NCBI GenBank assembly: GCA_958448395.1 | Contig: CAUDDP010000058.1 | Location: 1 to 13,279, forward strand | Source of the DNA: an uncultured Oscillospiraceae bacterium | GTDB taxonomy: Bacteria > Bacillota > Clostridia > Oscillospirales > Ruminococcaceae | Direction of reading: 5' to 3' | DNA length: 13,279 nucleotides | Position numbers and translations under genes: made by a program | Shown here: positions 1 to 6,335 of the stretch, one piece after another | Numbering within the stretch: the stretch's first letter is position 1 | Layout of the letters: the number at the start of each line of letters is the position of its first letter | The notes under the pieces: model-generated | Databases searched by the model: none | What the model saw: only the letters and a program-made list of their open reading frames with translations | Told to the model about the DNA's origin: nothing

Positions 1-42
1 AGCTTGACCGCAGTTGCCATTCGGCAGATAAAACTCTCTCAT
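1..42 (-). CDS. Possible start of a leftward gene, cut by the window edge
   Basis: Fourteen codons are visible on the minus strand, reading MREFYLPNGNCGQA, and they stay open to the window edge. A good promoter lies at 75-103, so a gene start here is plausible. The ribosome binding site is poor: only GTGAG about 6 bases before the ATG. An in-frame GTG lies three codons upstream and could be the start instead. The stretch just upstream (39-54) also matches the core of a repeat seen elsewhere in the window. Too little is visible to assign a function. Confidence 0.35.
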   Translation of the reverse strand, partial: MREFYLPNGNCGQA

Positions 43-74
43 CGAACTCACGTTTTGTAAGATGTATTGTGCTC

Positions 75-103
75 ATTATAGCATGTCCCAATTGAAAAGT
101 CAA
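75..103 (-). promoter_or_regulatory. Leftward sigma-A type promoter
   Basis: On the minus strand, TTGACT (98-103) and TATAAT (75-80) are separated by exactly 17 bp. Transcription would start near position 68 and run off the left edge, serving the partial reading frame at 1-42. It sits directly behind the terminator of the long operon, so it starts a separate unit. Confidence 0.65.
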
Positions 104-106
104 ATG

Positions 107-135
107 AAAAAGCGGCACCCGAAGATACCGCTTTT
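107..135 (-). terminator. Intrinsic terminator of the MBOAT-DHHW-FkbH operon
   Basis: On the minus strand, arms AAAAGCGGTATC and GGTGCCGCTTTT form a 12-bp stem (two G-U pairs) closed by a UUCG tetraloop on a C-G pair. A run of five Ts overlaps the end of the stem. It lies 34 bp beyond the stop of the ribbon-helix-helix gene and ends the leftward operon. Confidence 0.9.
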
Positions 136-169
136 GCCATATTGTTTTGTTCGTTTCAGAGGCGAGGCT

Positions 170-379
170 TCAATCAAAATCGTATTCCGTTTCTTCTAAA
201 TCCTCCTCGCACAAATGTTCTAACGCATACTCCAGACACTGTATCACCAGTTGATTCAAGGAAATATTGTACTTACCGGCAAGCTGTTCCAGCTGCTGTG
301 CAAGCGGACTTGGAATCCGAAATGTTTTTGTGACATGTTCATAGCCCTTTGATATTTTAAACATCTTTTCGTCCAGCAT
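170..379 (-). CDS. Small ribbon-helix-helix (Arc/HicB-C-terminal-like) protein
   Basis: This 69-residue protein has the pattern of a ribbon-helix-helix DNA-binding fold. A short strand (about residues 17-22, KTFRIP) is followed by helix A (about 23-35, LAQQLEQLAGKYN) and helix B (about 38-54, SLNQLVIQCLEYALEHL). The acidic C-terminal tail (EEDLEETEYD) resembles a flexible extension. ATG 379 is preferred because GTGGGGAAAC lies just upstream; the internal ATG at 364 lacks a good ribosome site. The gene lies 38 bp after the acyl carrier protein gene with no promoter between them, and before the operon terminator, so it is probably co-transcribed. It may regulate the operon or be an antitoxin-like orphan; no partner toxin gene is adjacent. 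The fold is fairly confident, the role is not known. Confidence 0.75.
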   Translation of the reverse strand: MLDEKMFKISKGYEHVTKTFRIPSPLAQQLEQLAGKYNISLNQLVIQCLEYALEHLCEEDLEETEYDFD

Positions 380-417
380 GTTTCCCCACTCTATCCCTGA
401 TCATAGTCAAAAGGAAG

Positions 418-693
418 TTATCTGCGGAAGAAGCCCTTTTTCTTTGGCTTTTCCGATGCACGGCTTGCTACAATCTCTGCCATTTCGCCCACATTCTTCA
501 TGCTGGAAACCTCTTTCATCTGAAACTGCATGTGAAACGCCTGCTCCACTGCCTCAATCAGATTGATATGCTCCAGACTATCCCAGTCCTCAATATCATT
601 TGCCGTGGTCTGATCCGTAATCACAATGCTGTCATCATCGAATACATCCCGAAATACACCCGTCAGCCGTTCCATTACCTCTGCATGTGTCAT
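418..693 (-). CDS. Acyl carrier protein paired with the FkbH-like enzyme
   Basis: This 91-residue phosphopantetheine carrier protein has the attachment motif DWDSLEHINLI; Ser39 should receive the 4'-phosphopantetheine arm. The start at 693 is chosen because AAAGGAG lies 11 bases upstream and the ATG overlaps the FkbH stop codon as ATGA, a translational coupling signal. The reading frame extends further upstream, but that part lies inside the FkbH gene. Carrier proteins encoded beside FkbH-like enzymes are known to accept a glyceryl unit as a thioester in some polyketide pathways. In this operon it would take the place DltC holds in the Dlt system, passing the acyl group to the MBOAT protein. 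It ends in a basic tail (EKPKKKGFFRR), uncommon for carrier proteins, which could favour contact with the membrane or the acyltransferase. The substrate itself is inferred. Confidence 0.92.
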   Translation of the reverse strand: MTHAEVMERLTGVFRDVFDDDSIVITDQTTANDIEDWDSLEHINLIEAVEQAFHMQFQMKEVSSMKNVGEMAEIVASRASEKPKKKGFFRR

Positions 694-2489
694 TGTCCTG
701 CACACTCCTTTTGATTTACTGTAATTACATGATTTTTCTCTGTATAATCCGCCACATTCAACTCCCAAACACTGTCACCATTTTCCATGTCTTTCGTTTT
801 GGCAAAGCCAAATGTGCCATACAAATCTTTTACCATTGCATTTTTCGCAGTTTTGTAATAATACCCTACGATCTTCTGCATCCCCTGCTCCCGGCACTGT
901 CGAACCAATTCATCCAGCATCGCAAATTCCATATCTCGCTTCAGTACCCGACAGCTCATGAGCCACAGGTCAATATGTAATGTATTCTCCACCTTTTCTC
1001 CAATGACAACGGAAACAATGCCATTATCACCGAACTTGTCTTCCAGTCGTCCATAGAGTCGAATATACTGGTCAGAGGCTGCTACCTGCTCCATTTCACT
1101 CTGCGTGTACCGCTTTGTCGTTAGATTAAATTGATTGCTCTTATTGGTCAGCTGTACAATCCGCTGCAAGTAAATCGGTTCAAAATCCCGAATCGTTCCC
1201 TGCATCTCCAGACTCTTCAGGTAATCGGTATAATCTGCAAATGTCTTCTGCATCTGTGCCCGCTGTGCATTCGCCTGATACATTGCATTCCGCTTTGCAT
1301 CATCGCTGGAAAGCGTTGTCACTTCAAAATAACCTGCCCGATCCAACTGCCGCAGGCATCCCTCTACACAATCAAATTCCGGCACAGCAACGCCCGGTAT
1401 CTGTGCGGAGACAATTGCCCGTTCCGCCGGATTGTCATCCACAAAGACCATACTCTCTGGCAATAGATTCAGTTCTTCTGCTGTTTCCAGCAGGTTGCGG
1501 TCTTTCGGCTCCCAGTTTGCCTTAATCACCACAAAATCCTCTGGCTTCAGGACACTGCTCGGATGCTGTAAACCCAATCGTGCATTTTCCTGTTCATTCT
1601 TGGAACAAACCGTCAGCAGAACACCAATATTCTTTTGCTGTTTCAAATAACACTGCAATTCTTCATATGCCTGTCCCATGGAGGTTTCCTGTCCGATTTC
1701 AATGCCCTCCTGTCCATCATCACCAATCACACCACCCCAAAGGGTATTGTCCAAATCTAACGCCAACACCTTTTTGTTCTTGCCGTAAATCGAACGGATG
1801 ATTCTGGTCAGGCTATAGGCAAAGTCCGGAATTGCTGGCACACAAAGGGCATACTTGTACAAATACCAGTAAGACGGCTCCAGCCAAGCATCCAGCCCAT
1901 AGCAGGCAGACAGATAGTTGATGTCGTGAATGTAAAACGCTGTATGGGTATTGGCATATTCATAGAACTTACAATTTAAACGAGTGATAAAATTCACCTT
2001 ACCATGGATATCCGAAGCATCCCGATTGCCAAGCAAACGATAGAATGGCAGTTCAAAATTGTTCTGAATAATTGGACAGTGGTACACCTGTTCCAAACGC
2101 TCCCACATCTGCGTAAAATGCGTATACTGCCGTTCCAATGCAGCATCGACTTCCGCTGCCGGACAATAAACATCCTGCGGAAATTCGGTAATGTTACGGC
2201 TGCTGGTATGAATGAAAATCAAATCCGGTGCAAATGTCTCCAGCTCCGGATTTTCAAACATAGCATCCTGCCAGTAGCGGGCATATTCCGACTGGTAAAA
2301 GGTCGGTTGAATGCCGTTTTCTAACAGGAATAACTCCAAAATAGAAACAATGTCATTCGTGGTAGAACCGCCGAGCACTGCAATTTTTTTCTTCATTCGC
2401 TGTGTACCATCTGCTAGTAATGCCTTTTTTATTTTTCTTCTGTTCTTTAAAATCCATGCACCATCAAATGGTACCTGCAATTCTTTCAT
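690..2489 (-). CDS. FkbH-like HAD-family (HAD-IIIC) protein, probable glyceryl-ACP-forming enzyme
   Basis: This 599-residue cytoplasmic protein has three parts. Residues about 34-200 form an SGNH-like N-terminal region beginning KIAVLGGSTTNDI. Residues about 240-370 are a HAD domain with DLDNT (245-249), a motif II serine in TVCSKN (296) and DDNP (351-354). Residues about 430-590 are a GNAT-like C-terminal domain containing WLMSCRVLKR. Characterised FkbH-type enzymes take 1,3-bisphosphoglycerate, remove phosphate and load the glyceryl group onto a carrier protein. The ACP gene overlaps its stop by four bases, which fits that reaction. The start at 2489 has GAGGAG about 6 bases upstream; a second ATG at residue 32 would remove a conserved-looking N-terminal segment. 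The neighbouring MBOAT and DHHW genes suggest that the acyl group is exported onto a surface polymer and not used in a polyketide. Family assignment is firm; substrate is inference. Confidence 0.92.
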   Translation of the reverse strand: MKELQVPFDGAWILKNRRKIKKALLADGTQRMKKKIAVLGGSTTNDIVSILELFLLENGIQPTFYQSEYARYWQDAMFENPELETFAPDLIFIHTSSRNITEFPQDVYCPAAEVDAALERQYTHFTQMWERLEQVYHCPIIQNNFELPFYRLLGNRDASDIHGKVNFITRLNCKFYEYANTHTAFYIHDINYLSACYGLDAWLEPSYWYLYKYALCVPAIPDFAYSLTRIIRSIYGKNKKVLALDLDNTLWGGVIGDDGQEGIEIGQETSMGQAYEELQCYLKQQKNIGVLLTVCSKNEQENARLGLQHPSSVLKPEDFVVIKANWEPKDRNLLETAEELNLLPESMVFVDDNPAERAIVSAQIPGVAVPEFDCVEGCLRQLDRAGYFEVTTLSSDDAKRNAMYQANAQRAQMQKTFADYTDYLKSLEMQGTIRDFEPIYLQRIVQLTNKSNQFNLTTKRYTQSEMEQVAASDQYIRLYGRLEDKFGDNGIVSVVIGEKVENTLHIDLWLMSCRVLKRDMEFAMLDELVRQCREQGMQKIVGYYYKTAKNAMVKDLYGTFGFAKTKDMENGDSVWELNVADYTEKNHVITVNQKECAGQ

Positions 2490-2559
2490 ATCTTCTCCTC
2501 ATTCTTTTCTTTTTATTCTTGACGCAATAGCAATACAAAGACTGATACATTATCATCTT

Positions 2560-2904
2560 TTATTCTGCTTCTTCACTAGATATATCTGTAGTTTGCAATG
2601 CCACACTGGTTACATAATCTTCTGCCTTAGCATAATCAGCAGTCTCTGCCAGCACTGCCACAAACCAAATTACCGCACACAATGCCAGTAAAACGGTACC
2701 AATCAGAATCAATTTATCACTCCATGTATAGATGACTGGCTTCTGTGTTGGTTTCTGTGCTGATCGCTGCTGTGACACCGCAGCACGCGTCACAGGCTTC
2801 TGTCGTTTTTGTACCGGTCTGACCGCTTGCGGCTGCAATGCACCACAACGAGGACATACCGTCTGATCAGGCGGCAATTTTGCACCGCACTCCTTGCAAA
2901 TCAT
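2560..2904 (-). CDS. Zinc-ribbon single-pass membrane protein
   Basis: This 114-residue protein starts with a zinc ribbon: Cys3-x2-Cys6 and Cys17-x2-Cys20, in MICKECGAKLPPDQTVCPRC. A basic Gln/Lys/Pro-rich linker follows (about residues 25-60). Then comes one membrane segment (about 65-87, LILIGTVLLALCAVIWFVAV) and a short acidic tail. The positive linker before the segment suggests the zinc ribbon stays in the cytoplasm. The start has AAAAGGAG 9 bases upstream. The gene lies between the DHHW and FkbH genes in the same operon. Zinc-ribbon membrane proteins of this kind are common in Clostridia and their functions are mostly unknown. It might be an accessory or scaffold subunit of the acylation complex. 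It does not look like DltX, which is much shorter. Confidence 0.8.
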   Translation of the reverse strand: MICKECGAKLPPDQTVCPRCGALQPQAVRPVQKRQKPVTRAAVSQQRSAQKPTQKPVIYTWSDKLILIGTVLLALCAVIWFVAVLAETADYAKAEDYVTSVALQTTDISSEEAE

Positions 2905-2953
2905 AAAATCTGTCTCCTTTTTCTAATCGATTCATTTTTTATCATTACAGAAA

Positions 2954-2983
2954 ACGGCAAGGAATTTCTTTTACCCCTGCCGT
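2954..2983 (-). other. Intercistronic hairpin, possible partial terminator or RNA-processing site
   Basis: On the minus strand, ACGGCAGGGG can pair with TTCCTTGCCGT to give about ten base pairs, including two G-U pairs, around an A-rich loop. It is followed only by TTTTC. It lies in the 107-bp gap after the DHHW gene and before the zinc-ribbon gene. The short U run makes full termination unlikely; it may lower expression of the downstream genes. Confidence 0.5.
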
Positions 2984-3011
2984 ATTCTACTTCTATTGCT
3001 TCTATTTTTAT

Positions 3012-6000
3012 TTATTGCAGCAAGTTACTTTCCAGATAGCTTTCATTTCCACCCGTTGCACTGTAGGTATTCATTGCAAACAACAAATCCGTACAATCTA
3101 CTTCCTCACAGAAATCAATTGCATTTAAATCAAAATACCGTATATCACACACATAGATATTCTCAAACGACTGTGTCAGGCATGGTACCAACGCATTTCC
3201 ATAGCTGTCCTTAAAGATGACGAGCGTTCTGCCATTCTTGCAATCTGTTTCTACATGGGTAATCTTATCATCCCCATTCATGAAAACCAGATAATACATA
3301 CTCTGATCGTAATCGTCAATGTTCACCAACAAATCCCCTTCCTGCGGATCGGTAAAACTGGTACTGTAATAAGTGGTGGTGTAGTGATTTTTAGGAATAT
3401 AATAGGTAAATTCCTCTGGATGCTCCAGCAGAACGGCACTTTCTGTATAGGTATACATAGAACCAACATAATCCGTCTTAGTTGCGATATCATAATCAGA
3501 CAATGGTGCAAACGGCACATCTGCCACCGTCGCAAATGCTTCTGCTGCATAGTAAGCCCCCAGCGGCAGCCAGTGATGATCGGTTCTTGCATAGATCGCT
3601 TCTGCTTTATGCGGTTCCAATGCCGCATAGGCATCAATTGGTTTGACATCGTTCAAATAGCTGTTGATATGATCAATATTTTCTGTTTCACTTGCAGTAT
3701 AATCTGCGTACGCCTCCGGCAAATAATAGGAAACCGCCGTTGGTACAACCATAGAGTAAACCTGTACGTCATCCCCCAGTGCCTCTTGATAGGCATTCAG
3801 ATTTTCTGCATAATCCTGTCCTGTGGAAAAGCTGCCGCCATAAACGCAGATGGCACGCTTATGATCCAGAATGATACCTTCCCCAATTTCTGCTGCCGGC
3901 TCATCATTCGGATCCTCTGTCGTTGTCAAAACAGTTTCCGCTGTACCAACATTGCCCTCCTCTGCTGCTGTCGTCACGGCTTCCGTTGTTGTCACAGCTG
4001 GCACGGTTCTGTTCTTCCTAATTTGCTGTACATTTCCAAAAAAGACCGTATCTTCTTCGTCCTGAATACCTGTCCACTGCATCATAGAAGAGATCGTTTT
4101 CTTCAGCTTACTGCGAAACGGAACAGTATCATTATAATATTCTGCCAATCCCGCCGTATAAGAGCCATCCAGCAAAGCGGTTAGAGAAAATTTAGGTTTC
4201 TCTGCCAGTACACGATTTTCTTCATAAGAAATCGTAGAACGTGGTACAATCAGTAAAATCGCTGCCAGCACAAATACAATCCCGCCCATTACGCTAATGC
4301 CAATGGTCATTGCAAAACGTTCTGCCTTCTGCTGCATATAGGCTCGCTTGCTCATTTGCTTTTTGACAGGTTTGCCCTGTTCTGCCGCAGAAACAGCTCC
4401 CTTCACAGAGGCAATCACAGCTTCCTTCCGCTGTTGCTGTGCAATCTCTTCTGCCGTAGGAATTGTATTTTCCGGCTGTTCCGGAAAGTCATGGAATAAC
4501 CGTTCATAAAATGCTGCTGACTCCAGCGGTGCCTGTTCTGGCTCTTCGGCAGCGTGGGAGACAACCGAACGCTTTTTTGGCTGCACTGGTGCTTCCTCTG
4601 CTGCGTGGGAGATAACCGGACGCTTTTTTGGCTGTACTGGTGCTTCCTCTACTGCATAAGCGACACCTGCCTGTGATTCTGGGGGTATCCACGTATCATT
4701 TTCCCCATTTGGAACAGCATCTGGGAATGCTGTCTGCACAGACACTTCGGGTTTCTGTGCATTTGATGGTTCTGCATCTCTTGGAGAATCCTCTACAAAT
4801 AATTCTTCAAAGAATTTTCTTGCCTTACTGGTGCTGCCAAAACTGGAATGTGGCTTTTTTTCTGCGGTTCCTGTCAACTCTGCAACAGATGACTTGGGAT
4901 GACGGTTCTTTAAATATTTTGTTCGCTTCTCCGCAATCTGTGGTGCTTCTTCGACAAATCGTTCCATTGGTTCTGATGGCACAGCCGTTTCTAAAGCAAT
5001 ATCCCTTGGCTTTGCCGGACGGGGGGGCTGTCGTTGTTCTGCTGGTGACACGGTTTTCGGATCTGGTTTCCCGTAAAAACGCACTGCCTGTTTGTCATTT
5101 TTTTCTGTTGACTGTTCTGACCGTAAGGGAATCGGGGTTTCTCCAGCAGCTGCCATCTGTCGCAGCATGGCAGTTGTAATAAACGGCGAATCTTCCATTG
5201 CCTCCGATTGGGACGATTGAGACTGCGGCACTGACTGCAACGGTTGATTTGGTACAGCAGTGGGCATCTGCGGCATTGTCCTCGGCTTGTGAGCCGGACG
5301 TGCCTTCGGCACAGATTCTGGCGATTCTGCTGCCGCAGTTCTCCCTGTTTGCAGAGAAACGGTTTTGGGCATACCATCTGCCTGCTGTGCAAACTCTGCT
5401 ATTTGCCGCAGCATATCTGGTGTGATTACTGGCTGAGACGACTGCTCTGTTGTTTCTGGCTGCAATGATTGGAACTTTTCCTGTGCTTTTGGTACAGCAG
5501 TCGGCATCTGTGGCATCGTTCTTGCATCACGAGTGGAACGTGCTTTCGACACAGATTCTGGCGATTCTGCCGCCGCAGTTCTCCCTGTTTGCAGAGAAAC
5601 GGTTTTCGGTGTGCCATCTGCTTGCTGTGCAAGCTCTGCAATTTGCTGCAGCATATCTGGTGTAATCATTGTCTGAGATGGCTGCTCTGTTGTTTCTGGC
5701 TGCAATGACGGAATCTGTGTCTGTTTCTTTGGAACAGCAGTCGGCACCTTTGGCATCGTTCTTGCATCACGAGTGGAATGTGCTCTCGGCACAGATTCTG
5801 GCGATTCTGCTGCCGCAGTTCTTCCTGTTTGCAGAGAAACGGTTTTTGGCGTGCCATCTGCCTGCTGTGCAAGCTCTGCTATTTGCCGCAGCATATCTGG
5901 TGTAATGATTGGCTGAGAGGACGGTTCTGTCATTGATTGAGAGGATGGTGCAGCCTGTACTGGTTTTACATCTGGCTGTGTTGGTACTTCTGCAAAGAAA

Positions 6001-6323
6001 TGATCATAAAATTCCATTGGTTTCAGCGGTACGCCATCTGCTGGATGCCGCCTTACCTGTTGTTTTAGCTGCTCCAATGCTGCCTGTGAGATTGGCTTTT
6101 CCGGCTTCTGCACAGATGGTGGTGGCACTTGTTTCATCGGCTTTTTTCCATAATAAGTAGGAGCTGCCTCTGGTACATGCTGTGCCATTTCCCCATTCTG
6201 TTGTATTGCTGCCGCTCTGGTACGCTGCTGATCTTCTATTTTCTGCTGTCTTTCCTGCCGACTCCGCTGTGCAAGGGAATGCATTCCGTTTGGAACAGAT
6301 GACTTTTGATTTTTTTTTCTCAT
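3012..6323 (-). CDS. Large DHHW/AlgX-like (SGNH-type) membrane protein with a repeat-rich cytoplasmic N-terminus
   Basis: This 1103-residue protein has an unusual layout. Residues 1-670 are rich in Pro, Gln, Ala and Ser and probably disordered; they include three 80-residue repeats (135-374) and two 17-residue repeats (558-591). One membrane segment lies at about 671-694, preceded by Lys/Arg-rich sequence, so the N-terminus should be cytoplasmic. The outer part (about 695-1103) starts with the typical EENRVLAEKPKF and PFRSKLKK region. It has a Thr/Glu-rich linker (about 771-812), the signature DHHW (915-918) and FKDSYGNALVP with candidate nucleophile Ser1040. This matches the DHHW family, related to AlgX/AlgJ and functionally like DltD, the extracytoplasmic partners of MBOAT acyltransferases. 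The start has AGGGGG about 9 bases upstream and lies 12 bp after the MBOAT stop. The long N-terminus is not expected for the family. Family call is good; exact chemistry is inferred. Confidence 0.87.
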   Translation of the reverse strand: MRKKNQKSSVPNGMHSLAQRSRQERQQKIEDQQRTRAAAIQQNGEMAQHVPEAAPTYYGKKPMKQVPPPSVQKPEKPISQAALEQLKQQVRRHPADGVPLKPMEFYDHFFAEVPTQPDVKPVQAAPSSQSMTEPSSQPIITPDMLRQIAELAQQADGTPKTVSLQTGRTAAAESPESVPRAHSTRDARTMPKVPTAVPKKQTQIPSLQPETTEQPSQTMITPDMLQQIAELAQQADGTPKTVSLQTGRTAAAESPESVSKARSTRDARTMPQMPTAVPKAQEKFQSLQPETTEQSSQPVITPDMLRQIAEFAQQADGMPKTVSLQTGRTAAAESPESVPKARPAHKPRTMPQMPTAVPNQPLQSVPQSQSSQSEAMEDSPFITTAMLRQMAAAGETPIPLRSEQSTEKNDKQAVRFYGKPDPKTVSPAEQRQPPRPAKPRDIALETAVPSEPMERFVEEAPQIAEKRTKYLKNRHPKSSVAELTGTAEKKPHSSFGSTSKARKFFEELFVEDSPRDAEPSNAQKPEVSVQTAFPDAVPNGENDTWIPPESQAGVAYAVEEAPVQPKKRPVISHAAEEAPVQPKKRSVVSHAAEEPEQAPLESAAFYERLFHDFPEQPENTIPTAEEIAQQQRKEAVIASVKGAVSAAEQGKPVKKQMSKRAYMQQKAERFAMTIGISVMGGIVFVLAAILLIVPRSTISYEENRVLAEKPKFSLTALLDGSYTAGLAEYYNDTVPFRSKLKKTISSMMQWTGIQDEEDTVFFGNVQQIRKNRTVPAVTTTEAVTTAAEEGNVGTAETVLTTTEDPNDEPAAEIGEGIILDHKRAICVYGGSFSTGQDYAENLNAYQEALGDDVQVYSMVVPTAVSYYLPEAYADYTASETENIDHINSYLNDVKPIDAYAALEPHKAEAIYARTDHHWLPLGAYYAAEAFATVADVPFAPLSDYDIATKTDYVGSMYTYTESAVLLEHPEEFTYYIPKNHYTTTYYSTSFTDPQEGDLLVNIDDYDQSMYYLVFMNGDDKITHVETDCKNGRTLVIFKDSYGNALVPCLTQSFENIYVCDIRYFDLNAIDFCEEVDCTDLLFAMNTYSATGGNESYLESNLLQ
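4551..4652 (-). repeat. Two tandem 51-bp coding repeats in the DHHW protein gene
   Basis: Two adjacent 51-bp units encode EEAPVQPKKRPVISHA and EEAPVQPKKRSVVSHA (17 residues each counting the leading residue; residues 558-574 and 575-591). A third, broken copy starts AEEPEQAP. The units are nearly identical in DNA, which points to recent duplication. They lie in the cytoplasmic low-complexity region before the membrane segment. Confidence 0.85.
5202..5921 (-). repeat. Three tandem 240-bp coding repeats in the DHHW protein gene
   Basis: Three copies with a period of exactly 240 bp (5682-5921, 5442-5681, 5202-5441) encode 80-residue units. Each begins around ITPDMLRQIAELAQQADG, continues with TVSLQTGRTAAAESPESV and then TMPxxPTAVP. 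The third copy diverges over its last 25 residues. A degenerate fourth start (FITTAMLRQMAAAGETP, residues 381-397) follows. High DNA identity between copies implies recent expansion, and copy number may vary between strains. Confidence 0.93.
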
Positions 6324-6335
6324 GACAATGCCCCC

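Noticed and set aside
170..379. Toxin-antitoxin pair
   Set aside because: Only an antitoxin-like ribbon-helix-helix protein is present; no adjacent small toxin gene.
694..768. Upstream extension of the carrier protein frame (25 residues)
   Set aside because: It lies within the FkbH coding sequence, and the strong ribosome site with ATGA overlap supports the start at 693.
418..2489. Polyketide or nonribosomal peptide cluster suggested by FkbH and ACP
   Set aside because: No ketosynthase, acyltransferase or adenylation domain lies nearby; the operon partners are MBOAT and DHHW proteins.
3255..4184. Plus-strand reading frame of 309 codons
   Set aside because: Entirely antisense to the DHHW domain; Ile/Cys/Arg-rich composition without domain signals or ribosome site.
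5202..5921. CRISPR array or noncoding satellite
   Set aside because: The 240-bp repeats have no spacers and keep the reading frame; they are coding repeats of the DHHW protein.
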